Part shown: piece after piece, positions 1 through 7,680 of the stretch
Numbering within the stretch: position 1 is the first letter of the stretch
Layout of the letters: every line of letters begins with the position of its first letter
From: Bacteroidota bacterium
GTDB taxonomy: Bacteria; Bacteroidota; Bacteroidia; UKL13-3
NCBI GenBank assembly: GCA_025359805.1
Contig: JANYDU010000020.1
Span: 1-33,640 of the forward strand
Length of the DNA: 33,640 bases
Direction: 5' to 3'
Program-made: the position numbers and the translations under genes
Notes under the pieces: generated by a model
What the model was told of the DNA's origin: nothing
Seen by the model: the letters and a program-made list of their open reading frames with translations, nothing else
The model's database searches: none

Positions 1-1
1 C

Positions 2-190
2 TCAACCGTAAGTGGAAATGCAGTAGTAGAAATTGCAGATGTTCAAGGAAAAGTAATATCAACAAGAACAGTAACGGTAACTAACGGACAAGTGAATTTG
101 TTCGACTTATCAACTGCTAATTCAGGAATATATTTTGTGAACTTGAAGATGAATGGAGAAACCATGCATGCAAAAGTGATCAAGAATTAA
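2..190 (+). CDS. C-terminal end of a T9SS-secreted protein (type A sorting domain), partial
   Basis: An open frame enters from the left edge and stops at 188-190. Its last ~60 residues have the Por/type IX sorting domain pattern: VEIADVQGKVI, then an LSTANSGIYFVNL block, ending KVIKN. In this family the domain directs the protein across the outer membrane and is removed by the sortase-like PorU. The same layout recurs in the complete T9SS protein at 21182-23092. The functional part lies outside the window, so nothing can be said about activity. A strong terminator follows. Confidence 0.85.
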   Translation, partial: STVSGNAVVEIADVQGKVISTRTVTVTNGQVNLFDLSTANSGIYFVNLKMNGETMHAKVIKN

Positions 191-212
191 TTGCTGAAAT
201 GAGATAAAATGG

Positions 213-244
213 AAAACGCCCCGAGCAATCGGGGCGTTTTTTTT
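213..244 (+). terminator. Rho-independent terminator after the T9SS gene
   Basis: There is a perfect 12-bp stem (AAAACGCCCCGA paired with TCGGGGCGTTTT) around a GCAA loop. It runs into an eight-T tract, 23 bp after the stop codon at 190. Confidence 0.9.
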
Positions 245-307
245 GTGATAAACTTTTTGCTATCATGAAAGAAAGATATAGAAGAGAATTCTTAAAAAAA
301 TCAGGGC

Positions 308-338
308 AAAAAAAAACCACCAGACAATGGTGGTTTTT
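308..338 (-). terminator. Rho-independent terminator after tRNA-Asn
   Basis: AAAAACCACCA and TGGTGGTTTTT form an 11-bp stem. Read on the minus strand it ends in a long T tract and begins immediately downstream of the tRNA 3' end. Confidence 0.8.
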
Positions 339-339
339 G

Positions 340-413
340 CTCCCTGACCTGGACTCGAACCAGGGACCTAGTGATTAACAGTCACTCGCTCTAACCAGCT
401 GAGCTATCAAGGA
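340..413 (-). tRNA. tRNA-Asn (anticodon GTT)
   Basis: The minus strand folds as a complete 74-nt cloverleaf. The acceptor is TCCTTGA paired with TCAGGGA, with discriminator G. The D arm contains AGCTCAGCTGGTTAGAGC. The anticodon arm is AGTGA-CTGTTAA-TCACT, with GTT at the anticodon. The T arm is CCTGG-TTCGAGT-CCAGG. CCA is not encoded. The gene stands alone, with its own terminator just downstream. Confidence 0.96.
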
Positions 414-461
414 GTATTCCTTAAAGGGGATGCAATATTAGTTTATGATAATTAAATACAC

Positions 462-469
462 AATATTTG
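462..469 (+). promoter_or_regulatory. Possible -7 element for the PfkB kinase gene
   Basis: AATATTTG matches the Bacteroidota -7 consensus TAnnTTTG with one mismatch and lies 27 bp before the ATG at 497. No convincing -33 TTTG is seen. Confidence 0.3.
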
Positions 470-496
470 CACCGATTTTTTTTTTAATCCTTAACT

Positions 497-1420
497 ATGA
501 GTTTATTAATTGTTGGTAGTGTAGCATTTGATGCTATCGAAACGCCATTTGGCAAAACAGACAAAATTATTGGAGGTGCAGCATCATACATTGCTTTAGC
601 TGCAAGTAATTTTACAAAAAGAGCAAAGTTAGTGGCTGTTGTTGGTGAAGATTTTCCTCAAACATTTATCAATCACCTTCAATCATGTAGCGTGAATACT
701 GAAGGGCTACAAATTAAAAAAGGTGAAAAATCTTTTTTTTGGAGTGGCAAGTATCATACAGATATGAATACCAGAGATACTTTGATAACGGAGTTGAATG
801 TTCTTGAAAACTTTGATCCAATCATTCCAGAATCGTATCAAGATTGCGAGTATTTGATGTTGGGCAATTTGGCTCCTAAAGTTCAGCAAACAGTTATTGA
901 GCGCTTAACAAAACGCCCTAAATTAATTGTGATGGATACGATGAATTTTTGGATGGAAATTGCTATGGATGATTTGCGTAAAACCATTTCGATGGTTGAT
1001 GTATTAACTATTAACGATGAAGAAGCCCGTCAACTTTCGGGAGAATACTCTTTAGTAAAAGCAGCAGCCAAGATTCAAGCAATGGGCCCAAAATATTTGA
1101 TTATTAAAAAAGGAGAGAATGGCGCTTTATTGTTTCATGGTAAGGAAGTTTTCTTTGCACCAGCATTACCTTTAGAAGAAGTATTTGATCCAACAGGAGC
1201 GGGAGATACATTTGCTGGAGGTTTTATTGGCTATCTTGCAAAAACAGATGATGTCTCATTTGACAACATGAAGAATGCAATTATTTATGGTTCGGCAATG
1301 GCATCTTTTTGTGTTGAAAAATTTGGCACTGAAAGATTAGTTGATCTTAAAGAAGAGGAATTGAACGCACGTATAAATTCATTTAGAAACCTTGTAAGAT
1401 TTAATCTTGCATCAGTGTGA
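497..1420 (+). CDS. PfkB-family carbohydrate kinase (ribokinase-like)
   Basis: This 307-aa cytoplasmic protein has the ribokinase/PfkB fold and should phosphorylate a sugar or nucleoside hydroxyl with ATP. The N-terminus MSLLIVGSVAFDAIETP is the first strand of the fold, followed by the GGAASYIALAA substrate-binding segment (residues 26-36). The second PfkB signature, DPTGAGDTFAGGF (231-243), contains the anion hole and the catalytic Asp237. Length is normal for the family. The substrate cannot be read from sequence, because PfkB members act on ribose, fructose derivatives, adenosine and others. It is transcribed alone between the tRNA and the glutamate dehydrogenase, which has its own promoter. 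Confidence 0.9.
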   Translation: MSLLIVGSVAFDAIETPFGKTDKIIGGAASYIALAASNFTKRAKLVAVVGEDFPQTFINHLQSCSVNTEGLQIKKGEKSFFWSGKYHTDMNTRDTLITELNVLENFDPIIPESYQDCEYLMLGNLAPKVQQTVIERLTKRPKLIVMDTMNFWMEIAMDDLRKTISMVDVLTINDEEARQLSGEYSLVKAAAKIQAMGPKYLIIKKGENGALLFHGKEVFFAPALPLEEVFDPTGAGDTFAGGFIGYLAKTDDVSFDNMKNAIIYGSAMASFCVEKFGTERLVDLKEEELNARINSFRNLVRFNLASV

Positions 1421-1428
1421 GTAACACA

Positions 1429-1460
1429 TTTGGGTAAAACCAACACATTTACTATTTTTG
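1429..1460 (+). promoter_or_regulatory. Bacteroidota-type promoter for glutamate dehydrogenase
   Basis: TTTG (1429-1432) and TATTTTTG (1453-1460) match the -33 and -7 elements exactly, separated by 20 bp. The -7 element ends 40 bp before the ATG at 1501. It lies just after the kinase stop, so the dehydrogenase is likely transcribed independently. Confidence 0.6.
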
Positions 1461-1500
1461 ACCACTTTTTAACTATTTGTTAACTGATAAAATAACTGTC

Positions 1501-2778
1501 ATGTCGAACAACGCAACGGTAAAACACAGCAGCGAGAATCCTTTCGAATCAATGATGTCGAGATTTGATGAAGCAGCAAAAATTCTTGGACTTGATGAAG
1601 GTTCATACAATGTATTAAAATCACCACAAAAAGCGGTGATTGTTTCCATCCCTGTTACAATGGATGATGGCAAGGTAAAAGTTTTTGAAGGCTTTAGAGT
1701 GGTTCATAATGCTAACCTTGGTCCTTCAAAAGGAGGGATTCGGTATTCAATGGATGTGCATTTAGATGAAGTAAAAGCACTTGCTGCATGGATGACGTGG
1801 AAATGTGCTGTTGTAGGAATTCCTTATGGTGGTGCTAAAGGAGGAATAAAATGTAATCCTCGTGAATTATCTAAAGGAGAATTGGAGCGTTTAACCAGAT
1901 CGTATACTGATTTAATGGTAAATGTTTTTGGCCCCGATAAAGATATTCCTGCACCCGATATGGGAACTGGTCAGCAAGAAATGGCTTGGATTATGGATGA
2001 ATATTCAAAATTAGTTGGACATTCAACTCCAGCAGTTGTTACTGGAAAACCACTTGTACTTGGAGGCTCATTAGGTAGAGTTGAAGCAACAGGAAGAGGT
2101 GTAATGGTTTCAACCAGATCAGCATTAGCAAAACTTGGAATTAATCCAGTTGGAACAACTTGTGCTGTTCAAGGATTCGGAAATGTTGGGTCTATTTCGG
2201 CAAAATTATTACAAATGCAAGGCATGAAAGTGCTTGCTATTTCTGATGTTACTGGCGGATATTTCAATCCAGAAGGATTAAACGTAGAAGAAGCAATTGC
2301 ATACAGAGATAATAATAATGGAACATTAGAAGGGTATAAAGGGGGCAAAAAAATATCAAATGAAGAATTACTTGAACTTGATGTAACTGTACTTGTTCCT
2401 GCAGCAATGGAAGATCAAATCAATAATGAGAATGCAGATAAAATAAAAGCAAAATTGATTGTTGAAGGAGCAAACGGACCCACATCGGCAAGTGCTGACG
2501 CTATCTTAAACAAAAAGGGAATTATGGTAGTTCCAGATATTTTGGCCAATGCAGGTGGAGTTACTGTTTCTTATTTTGAGTGGGTACAAAATCGCTTAGG
2601 ATATTTTTGGACTGAAGAGCGTGTATATCGTAGAGCGGATAGGGTAATGAAGCAAGCATTTGAAGCGGTTTATCAAGCCTCGCAAAAACATACTATTAGT
2701 TTACGTATTGCTGCTTATGTTGTAGCTATCGGTAAAGTTGCCGAAGTTGAGAAACTAAGAGGTAAATTCGGGGTATAA
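1501..2778 (+). CDS. gdhA: Glutamate dehydrogenase (Glu/Leu/Phe/Val dehydrogenase family)
   Basis: This 425-aa enzyme reversibly deaminates glutamate to 2-oxoglutarate with NAD(P), linking nitrogen and carbon metabolism in the cytoplasm. The N-terminal domain carries the substrate segment GPSKGGIRY (residues 74-82) and the catalytic loop GIPYGGAKGGIKCNP (107-121) with Lys113. The C-terminal Rossmann domain shows GFGNVG (225-230). I chose the ATG at 1501. An upstream in-frame TTG at 1477 would add eight residues but sits too close to the promoter. The length fits the hexameric ~420-aa class. Cofactor preference is not decidable by eye, and other amino acids remain possible substrates. A terminator follows. 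Confidence 0.93.
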   Translation: MSNNATVKHSSENPFESMMSRFDEAAKILGLDEGSYNVLKSPQKAVIVSIPVTMDDGKVKVFEGFRVVHNANLGPSKGGIRYSMDVHLDEVKALAAWMTWKCAVVGIPYGGAKGGIKCNPRELSKGELERLTRSYTDLMVNVFGPDKDIPAPDMGTGQQEMAWIMDEYSKLVGHSTPAVVTGKPLVLGGSLGRVEATGRGVMVSTRSALAKLGINPVGTTCAVQGFGNVGSISAKLLQMQGMKVLAISDVTGGYFNPEGLNVEEAIAYRDNNNGTLEGYKGGKKISNEELLELDVTVLVPAAMEDQINNENADKIKAKLIVEGANGPTSASADAILNKKGIMVVPDILANAGGVTVSYFEWVQNRLGYFWTEERVYRRADRVMKQAFEAVYQASQKHTISLRIAAYVVAIGKVAEVEKLRGKFGV

Positions 2779-2789
2779 AAGTTTCAACC

Positions 2790-2836
2790 AAAACGCAGGG
2801 TGCACAAAGAAATTACTTTGATGCCTCTGCGTTTTT
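2790..2836 (+). terminator. Terminator after glutamate dehydrogenase
   Basis: AAAACGCAG pairs with CTGCGTTTT. An inner CAAAG/CTTTG stem and a short internal mismatch complete the hairpin, which ends in a T tract at 2832-2836. It leaves only 12 bp before the next start. Confidence 0.6.
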
Positions 2837-2848
2837 AATTCGTAAAAT

Positions 2849-3502
2849 ATGTTACATAAAGAAGGTAAAGCAACAATCATGTTAACACTTGTGTTTCTGT
2901 TTTTGCTGAATGCGGGAATAGAATTTTTCTTTTCTGGGAATGATATTGTTATCAATATTTTTCTTGGATTATCAGTTGCATTCTTAATTATTATTCTTCA
3001 ATTTTTTCGTAATCCAACAATCGTTACTGAACAAAATGAACATCATGTGATATCACCTGCTGATGGAAAAGTTGTTGTAATTGAAGAAGTGGAAGAAGGG
3101 GAATATTTTAAAGATAAAAGGATACAAGTTTCTGTTTTTATGAGTCCGTTTAATGTGCATGTAAACAGAAATCCAATTGGAGGTGTAGTAAAATATTTTA
3201 AATATCATCCAGGAAAATATTTAGTGGCTTGGCATCCAAAATCATCAACCGAAAATGAACGAACAACAACAGTAATTGAAAATAAAAGCAGAACTCAAAT
3301 ATTGTTTCGTCAAATTGCAGGAGCATTGGCTAAGCGTATTGTTTGGTATGTAAAAGAAGGGCAACCTATGGAACAAGGCGCTGAGATGGGCTTTATAAAA
3401 TTTGGTTCTCGTGTGGATATTTTTTTACCAATAGGAACAAAAGTGAACGTAGAAATAAATCAAGTTGTTAAAGGTGGGAAAACAATTCTGGCCGAAATTT
3501 AG
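2849..3502 (+). CDS. psd: Phosphatidylserine decarboxylase, short form (proenzyme)
   Basis: This 217-aa membrane-associated enzyme should convert phosphatidylserine to phosphatidylethanolamine, the final step in making that phospholipid. Two hydrophobic segments occupy residues ~10-28 and ~33-52, followed by ISPADGKVV (69-77) and the conserved SPFNVHVNRNP block. Near the C-terminus FGSRVDIFLP holds the self-cleavage site Gly186-Ser187. Ser187 would become the pyruvoyl prosthetic group of the small 31-residue subunit. It is shorter than the E. coli enzyme and matches the ~210-230-aa form common in Bacteroidota. Met11 is an alternative start, but it would remove part of the first hydrophobic segment. 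Confidence 0.92.
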   Translation: MLHKEGKATIMLTLVFLFLLNAGIEFFFSGNDIVINIFLGLSVAFLIIILQFFRNPTIVTEQNEHHVISPADGKVVVIEEVEEGEYFKDKRIQVSVFMSPFNVHVNRNPIGGVVKYFKYHPGKYLVAWHPKSSTENERTTTVIENKSRTQILFRQIAGALAKRIVWYVKEGQPMEQGAEMGFIKFGSRVDIFLPIGTKVNVEINQVVKGGKTILAEI

Positions 3503-3543
3503 TTTGCAAATAAATCTTAACACTTTTTTAAGAAATACATCGT

Positions 3544-3551
3544 TATCTTCG
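3544..3551 (+). promoter_or_regulatory. Possible -7 element for the small exported peptide
   Basis: TATCTTCG differs from TAnnTTTG at one position and is 24 bp before the ATG at 3576. The nearest upstream TTTG (3503-3506) is too far away to be its -33 box. Confidence 0.3.
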
Positions 3552-3575
3552 AACAACAATTAAACAATAAATCAA

Positions 3576-3836
3576 ATGAAAAAATTATTAGTATTATCAT
3601 CATTTATAGTTTTCGGATTTGTAGCTGTAAATGCACAAAACGCTAAACCAGTTTCAACAGGTAATAACACTACTTTAATGGAGCAACCTTCTGCATCAGT
3701 TAAAGTAGAGGCAAAAGAGGTTGATAAGAAAAAAGAACATTGCACTGATGCCGATAAAAAACAATGTGGAACTAAATCAGGAAGTAAAAGTTGTTGCGCA
3801 CACAAAACTGAAGCTAAAAAAGAAGACGCAAAATAA
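3576..3836 (+). CDS. Small exported Cys/Lys-rich protein of unknown function
   Basis: This 86-aa protein has a clear signal peptide (MKKLLVLSSFIVFGFVAVNA, likely cut before Gln21). The mature ~66-residue chain is hydrophilic, rich in Lys, Glu and Ala, with four cysteines (EHC, KQC, SCC) and nearby histidines in its second half. I do not recognise a family. The Cys/His content would suit metal binding or disulfide bonding in the periplasm, but this is inference. It has its own probable promoter and a strong terminator, so it appears to be a genuine single-gene unit. It could also be a structural or stress-related low-complexity peptide. Confidence 0.7.
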   Translation: MKKLLVLSSFIVFGFVAVNAQNAKPVSTGNNTTLMEQPSASVKVEAKEVDKKKEHCTDADKKQCGTKSGSKSCCAHKTEAKKEDAK

Positions 3837-3857
3837 AAACGTATTCATTTTTAAAAG

Positions 3858-3890
3858 AAAAAGTCTCTTGATTTATTAAGAGACTTTTTT
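3858..3890. terminator. Bidirectional terminator between convergent genes
   Basis: AAAAAGTCTCTT and AAGAGACTTTTT form a perfect 12-bp stem with an eight-base loop. There is a T tract on the plus strand, and the A side supplies one on the minus strand. It serves the small exported protein (plus) and the histidine kinase ending at 3890 (minus). Confidence 0.85.
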
Positions 3891-5947
3891 TATGTATTTA
3901 TTGGCAACTCAAACGTAAATGTGCTTCCTTTTCCCTCTTCACTCTCAACCCAAATTTTCCCGTTATTTCTTTCAATAAAATCTTTACAAAGAATGAGTCC
4001 AAGGCCAGTTCCCTTTTCATTACCAGTACCTTTTGTTGTTGGGTTTAAGTGCTGATTGAATAAACGTTCCATAGAAGATTTACTAATACCAACACCATTA
4101 TCAATAATGCTGATTTGGCAAACATTATTTTTTATGCCACTCTTTATTTTTATTATACCATTCTCACTTGTAAATTTTATTGCATTGGCAATCAAATTTC
4201 TTAGCACAAGTCGTATCATGTCCATATCACCATAAGCGGTTACATCTTCGGTAATTTCATTATTAATTTCAATATGTTTTTGTGAAGAAGCACTATTCAA
4301 TAAATTTATATTTTCTTGTGTGATAGAATGGATATTGAGTTTTTGAATGTGAATAGGAACGCCTTTTATTTGTGCCGATGCCCATATCAATAAATTTTCT
4401 AAAAGATCAATGGTGTTTTCAACTGAGCTGGAAATATTTTTTGTAATTTCTTTATTATCGGACTCTTCATATTCTGGATGGCTGATAAGGTCAAAATATA
4501 ATTTCATCGTGGTAAGATTATTCCTCAAATCATGAGAAATAATTGAAAAAAAACGATCCTTAACTGTATTTAATTGATTGAGTTTTTCTGTCTGCTCAAG
4601 TATAGAAGTGTTCTTCAATTCTAGTTCGTTTTTTTGTTTCACTAAATTTTTTGCAATTCGTTTGTTTTGAATAAAAAAATAAACGAGTACTAAAAAAACA
4701 ATAATTAAAATGGAAAGGGCTGCTGTAAAAATATTTCTAATTTGTCGTTCTCTTAGTAGTTCAGATTCTCTTATGGATTGTTCCTTTGAAAGTAATTCTA
4801 TTTGAGTTTGCTTTTTTTCTGACTCATAACTTAATGTAACATCAGCTAATTTTTTAACTACACTATCATTAAACAATGAGTCTTTCATTTCACTGCTTAA
4901 TGCCGAAAATGTTTGCGCCTTGCCTGTTTCTTTTGTAATTTTATAAATATCTGCCAACCCTTGATAGGCAACGTCTAATTCAATTTTTAATCCAATTCCT
5001 TTTGCGATGTTCATGGCTTGTTTATAACAAGCAATAGCACTTTCATATTGTCTTAAATTAAAATATGATTCACCCAAATAATTTAAATTAGAAACGGTTA
5101 ATACTTGCATTTTTAGGTCTTCAGAGATTTGCAATGATCTTTTGTAAAATAGAATTGCATCCTCTTCCTCATCTAATTTTGATTCGATGTTTCCCAATTT
5201 ATTTAGAGTAGATGAAACACCTGCATTATTATTTAATTCGGTATAAACTTTTAATGATTTGGTAAAATATTCTTTAGCTTTTTTATAGTTGCCTTGTCTC
5301 AAATAAATATTTCCAATATTATCAAAAACAACAACAGTTCTAAATTTATCTGACGACTCTTCATATAATTTTAGTGCACGTAAATTATATTCAATTGATT
5401 TAGTAAAATTATTTTGTTTGGCATAAATACTACCCAAATTACTAAGTGTACTTAACATGCCCACCTTATCATTTACTTCTTCATAATAACGTAATCCTAT
5501 AAGGTAACCTTCAACAGCAATTAGCATATTTCCTTGAGCGTAGTTTATAGAAGCGATTGCATAATTTATATCTGCTTTGGCTTTTTCGTTTTTCGTTTGC
5601 GCATAATAATTGAGTGCTTGGGTATAATTTTCTTTTGATTTATTAAAAGCTCCTGAGCTAAAATAGATACTGCCCACCAATTGAAAATTTTTAGCAAGTG
5701 CATCTGCATCATTTAGTTTTGTAGCGAGTTCATTTACTTGATTTGCGTATGAAATAGCCTGTGAAGGATTATTATATTGAAGTACTAATGCTTGGCTAAA
5801 AAGAATGGCAATTTTTTCTTTATCACTTGATGAGCGCAATAGATTACTCAAACTGTCAGAGTTACCTTGTTGTGCAAAAAGGGTAACACATAAACAGAGA
5901 TTAAATAATATAAATAGACTTTGTTTTTTTAAGCTATGCTTCCACAT
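3890..5947 (-). CDS. TPR-containing sensor histidine kinase
   Basis: This 685-aa membrane kinase is probably the partner of the overlapping response regulator. A signal peptide (~1-25, ending FAQQ) is followed by about seven tetratricopeptide repeats (~60-345) outside the membrane. A coiled stretch, one transmembrane helix (~408-427) and a second coiled coil lead to the HisKA domain with phospho-accepting His472 in SIISHDLRNNL. The ATPase domain has the N box around Asn587, DNGVG (616-620) and GTGLGL (646-651). The periplasmic TPR array presumably senses a protein or peptide. This architecture is common in Bacteroidota. Its start overlaps the regulator's end by 14 bp, suggesting coupled translation. 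Confidence 0.92.
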   Translation of the reverse strand: MWKHSLKKQSLFILFNLCLCVTLFAQQGNSDSLSNLLRSSSDKEKIAILFSQALVLQYNNPSQAISYANQVNELATKLNDADALAKNFQLVGSIYFSSGAFNKSKENYTQALNYYAQTKNEKAKADINYAIASINYAQGNMLIAVEGYLIGLRYYEEVNDKVGMLSTLSNLGSIYAKQNNFTKSIEYNLRALKLYEESSDKFRTVVVFDNIGNIYLRQGNYKKAKEYFTKSLKVYTELNNNAGVSSTLNKLGNIESKLDEEEDAILFYKRSLQISEDLKMQVLTVSNLNYLGESYFNLRQYESAIACYKQAMNIAKGIGLKIELDVAYQGLADIYKITKETGKAQTFSALSSEMKDSLFNDSVVKKLADVTLSYESEKKQTQIELLSKEQSIRESELLRERQIRNIFTAALSILIIVFLVLVYFFIQNKRIAKNLVKQKNELELKNTSILEQTEKLNQLNTVKDRFFSIISHDLRNNLTTMKLYFDLISHPEYEESDNKEITKNISSSVENTIDLLENLLIWASAQIKGVPIHIQKLNIHSITQENINLLNSASSQKHIEINNEITEDVTAYGDMDMIRLVLRNLIANAIKFTSENGIIKIKSGIKNNVCQISIIDNGVGISKSSMERLFNQHLNPTTKGTGNEKGTGLGLILCKDFIERNNGKIWVESEEGKGSTFTFELPINT

Positions 5948-6647
5948 TTTCTGCTAATTTAAAGCCTGATCCATGAATATTCACAATTTCAAGTGAAGGA
6001 TCTTCTTTTAGCAACTTACGAAGTTTGTTAATATATACATCTAAATTTCGGGCGGTATAAAAATCATCTCGTCCCCATACATTTAGCAGAATAGTATTCC
6101 GGGTAAGTAAACTATTTTTATTTAAGATAAATAGTTTGAGTAATTCAGCTTCTGTTGTGCTTATTCTTTTTTCAATATTATTATGAGTGAAGGTATGGTT
6201 TGTAAAATCTATAATCACATTTCCAATTTTATAGGATTCCTCATTAATTAATACTTCTGGTTGAACGTTTTTTGTGCGTTTAAGAATAGCTTTTATACGT
6301 GCAATGAGCTCCTGTGTACTAAAGGGTTTTGTGATATATTCATCAGCACCAATTTCAAATCCTCTGAGTTTATCTTCTTCAGATGAGTTTGCTGTTAAAA
6401 AAATGATAGGAACAGTTTGATTGATTTTTCTTACATCTTTTGCCAAATCGAAACCATCTTTTTTAGGCATGTTTACATCAAAAATGCAAATGTCAAATTT
6501 TTCCACTTTAAAAGCTTCCCAACCTTCTTGCCCATCTTTACATAATTTAATCATGAATCCTGCAAGTTTCAAATTTTCTTTTAATAAAAAACCTAAACTG
6601 CTTTCATCTTCAACTAATAAAATATGTGGTTTGTATTCTTTTTGCAT
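5934..6647 (-). CDS. OmpR/PhoB-family response regulator
   Basis: This 237-aa DNA-binding regulator has a receiver domain (~7-120) with acidic residues Glu13/Asp14, phospho-acceptor Asp57 in IFDVNMPK, switch Thr85 and Lys107. A winged-helix domain (~130-232) contains the RNLDVYINKLRKLL recognition region. I chose the ATG at 6647 (MQKEYKPH), which is where the family normally begins. An earlier in-frame ATG at 6734 would add 29 unrelated residues and would lie upstream of the apparent promoter at 6722-6729. It is the first gene of a two-gene unit with the kinase and is divergent from the T3PKS operon, which is a natural candidate target. Confidence 0.93.
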   Translation of the reverse strand: MQKEYKPHILLVEDESSLGFLLKENLKLAGFMIKLCKDGQEGWEAFKVEKFDICIFDVNMPKKDGFDLAKDVRKINQTVPIIFLTANSSEEDKLRGFEIGADEYITKPFSTQELIARIKAILKRTKNVQPEVLINEESYKIGNVIIDFTNHTFTHNNIEKRISTTEAELLKLFILNKNSLLTRNTILLNVWGRDDFYTARNLDVYINKLRKLLKEDPSLEIVNIHGSGFKLAENVEA

Positions 6648-6721
6648 ATTGATAACAAATTTATATAAAGCTAAATAATAAAAAATATGATTATAGTATG
6701 ATTGGCCGTAATATCTGATTT

Positions 6722-6729
6722 CAAAGGTA
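6722..6729 (-). promoter_or_regulatory. -7 element for the two-component operon
   Basis: The minus strand reads TACCTTTG, an exact TAnnTTTG match, 75 bp before the regulator start at 6647. A clear -33 TTTG is not visible at the expected distance. Confidence 0.45.
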
Positions 6730-6776
6730 TTCAACCATATTTATAAAATTTTCTTAAAAATTAATATCACAATAAA

Positions 6777-6787
6777 GTACACTGTAC
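6777..6787. promoter_or_regulatory. 11-bp palindrome in the divergent promoter region
   Basis: GTACA-C-TGTAC is a perfect palindrome, 26 bp upstream of the UbiA start. It overlaps a TACATTGC sequence resembling a weak -7 box. It could be an operator for the T3PKS operon, but no regulator can be assigned. Confidence 0.3.
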
Positions 6788-6813
6788 ATTGCAACTTATA
6801 TAATCACTTAATC

Positions 6814-7680
6814 ATGTTTAATTTAAATACATTAAAACTACTTCGAATTCCATTTTCGTTTTTTTTGATGCCTGTATTTTTGTTTGCATTAAGCCAAAGT
6901 TATATCTGGGATTTTAAAAATATTTGGCTTGTATTTATCGTATTGCATGTTTTTATTTACCCTGCAAGTAATGCGTATAATAGTTATATGGATAAGGATG
7001 AGGGAAGTATTGGTGGGCTAAGAAACCCTCCGAAAGTTACCAAAAATATTTTTTATGCATCCATACTTTTTGATGTGATGGGTTTTGCTTTAAGTTTGTT
7101 GGTGAGTACTACTTTTTTCATGCATATTTTTGTTTATATGCTTGCTTCCAGAGCATATAGTTATAAAGGAATTCGATTAAAAAAATATGCCATATTGGGC
7201 TTTCTTACTGTTGTGTTTTTTCAAGGATATTTTACTTTTTATATATGTTATGATGCTTTCGGGAATCGATTTAATTCTTCGCCATATTTTGGATATGCAG
7301 CAGTAGCGTGTTTGTTTTTAATTGGAGGCGTTTATCCACTAACGCAAATTTATCAGCACCAAGAAGATGCAAAAAATGGAGATAAAACAATTAGCATTTT
7401 ATTAGGTTATAAAGGAACATTTATACTTACTGCTATCATGTTTACAACAGCGAGTGTTCTTCTTTTTATGTATTTTGATGGTATGCAAAAGCTCAATCAT
7501 TTTTATATTTTACAAGCCTTTTTGTTTCCTGTAGTGGTATATTTTATTTGGTGGTTTTTGAAGGTTATAAAGGATAACAGTAAAGCGGATTTTGATCATA
7601 CCATGCGCATGAATTTTTTGGCTTCAGCATCTATGAATGTATGTTTTATAGTGCTTACCATTCTTAATTATTTATCATGA
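6814..7680 (+). CDS. UbiA-family membrane prenyltransferase
   Basis: This 288-aa polytopic membrane protein has about eight or nine hydrophobic helices. The first Asp-rich motif, NSYMDKDEG (residues 56-64; Asn56, Asp60, Asp62), and the second, YQHQEDAKNGD (179-189; Asp184, Asp189), are the Mg-diphosphate binding sites of UbiA enzymes. These attach isoprenyl chains to an aromatic or polyketide acceptor. It opens a five-gene operon, and its stop overlaps the type III polyketide synthase start in ATGA, so the acceptor is likely that synthase's product. Chain length and acceptor cannot be read from sequence. A role in ubiquinone, menaquinone or haem synthesis is less likely given the neighbours. 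Confidence 0.88.
   Translation: MFNLNTLKLLRIPFSFFLMPVFLFALSQSYIWDFKNIWLVFIVLHVFIYPASNAYNSYMDKDEGSIGGLRNPPKVTKNIFYASILFDVMGFALSLLVSTTFFMHIFVYMLASRAYSYKGIRLKKYAILGFLTVVFFQGYFTFYICYDAFGNRFNSSPYFGYAAVACLFLIGGVYPLTQIYQHQEDAKNGDKTISILLGYKGTFILTAIMFTTASVLLFMYFDGMQKLNHFYILQAFLFPVVVYFIWWFLKVIKDNSKADFDHTMRMNFLASASMNVCFIVLTILNYLS

Noticed and set aside
6648..6734. 29-residue N-terminal extension of the response regulator
   Set aside because: The receiver domain normally starts at the later Met, and the exact -7 promoter element lies within this stretch.
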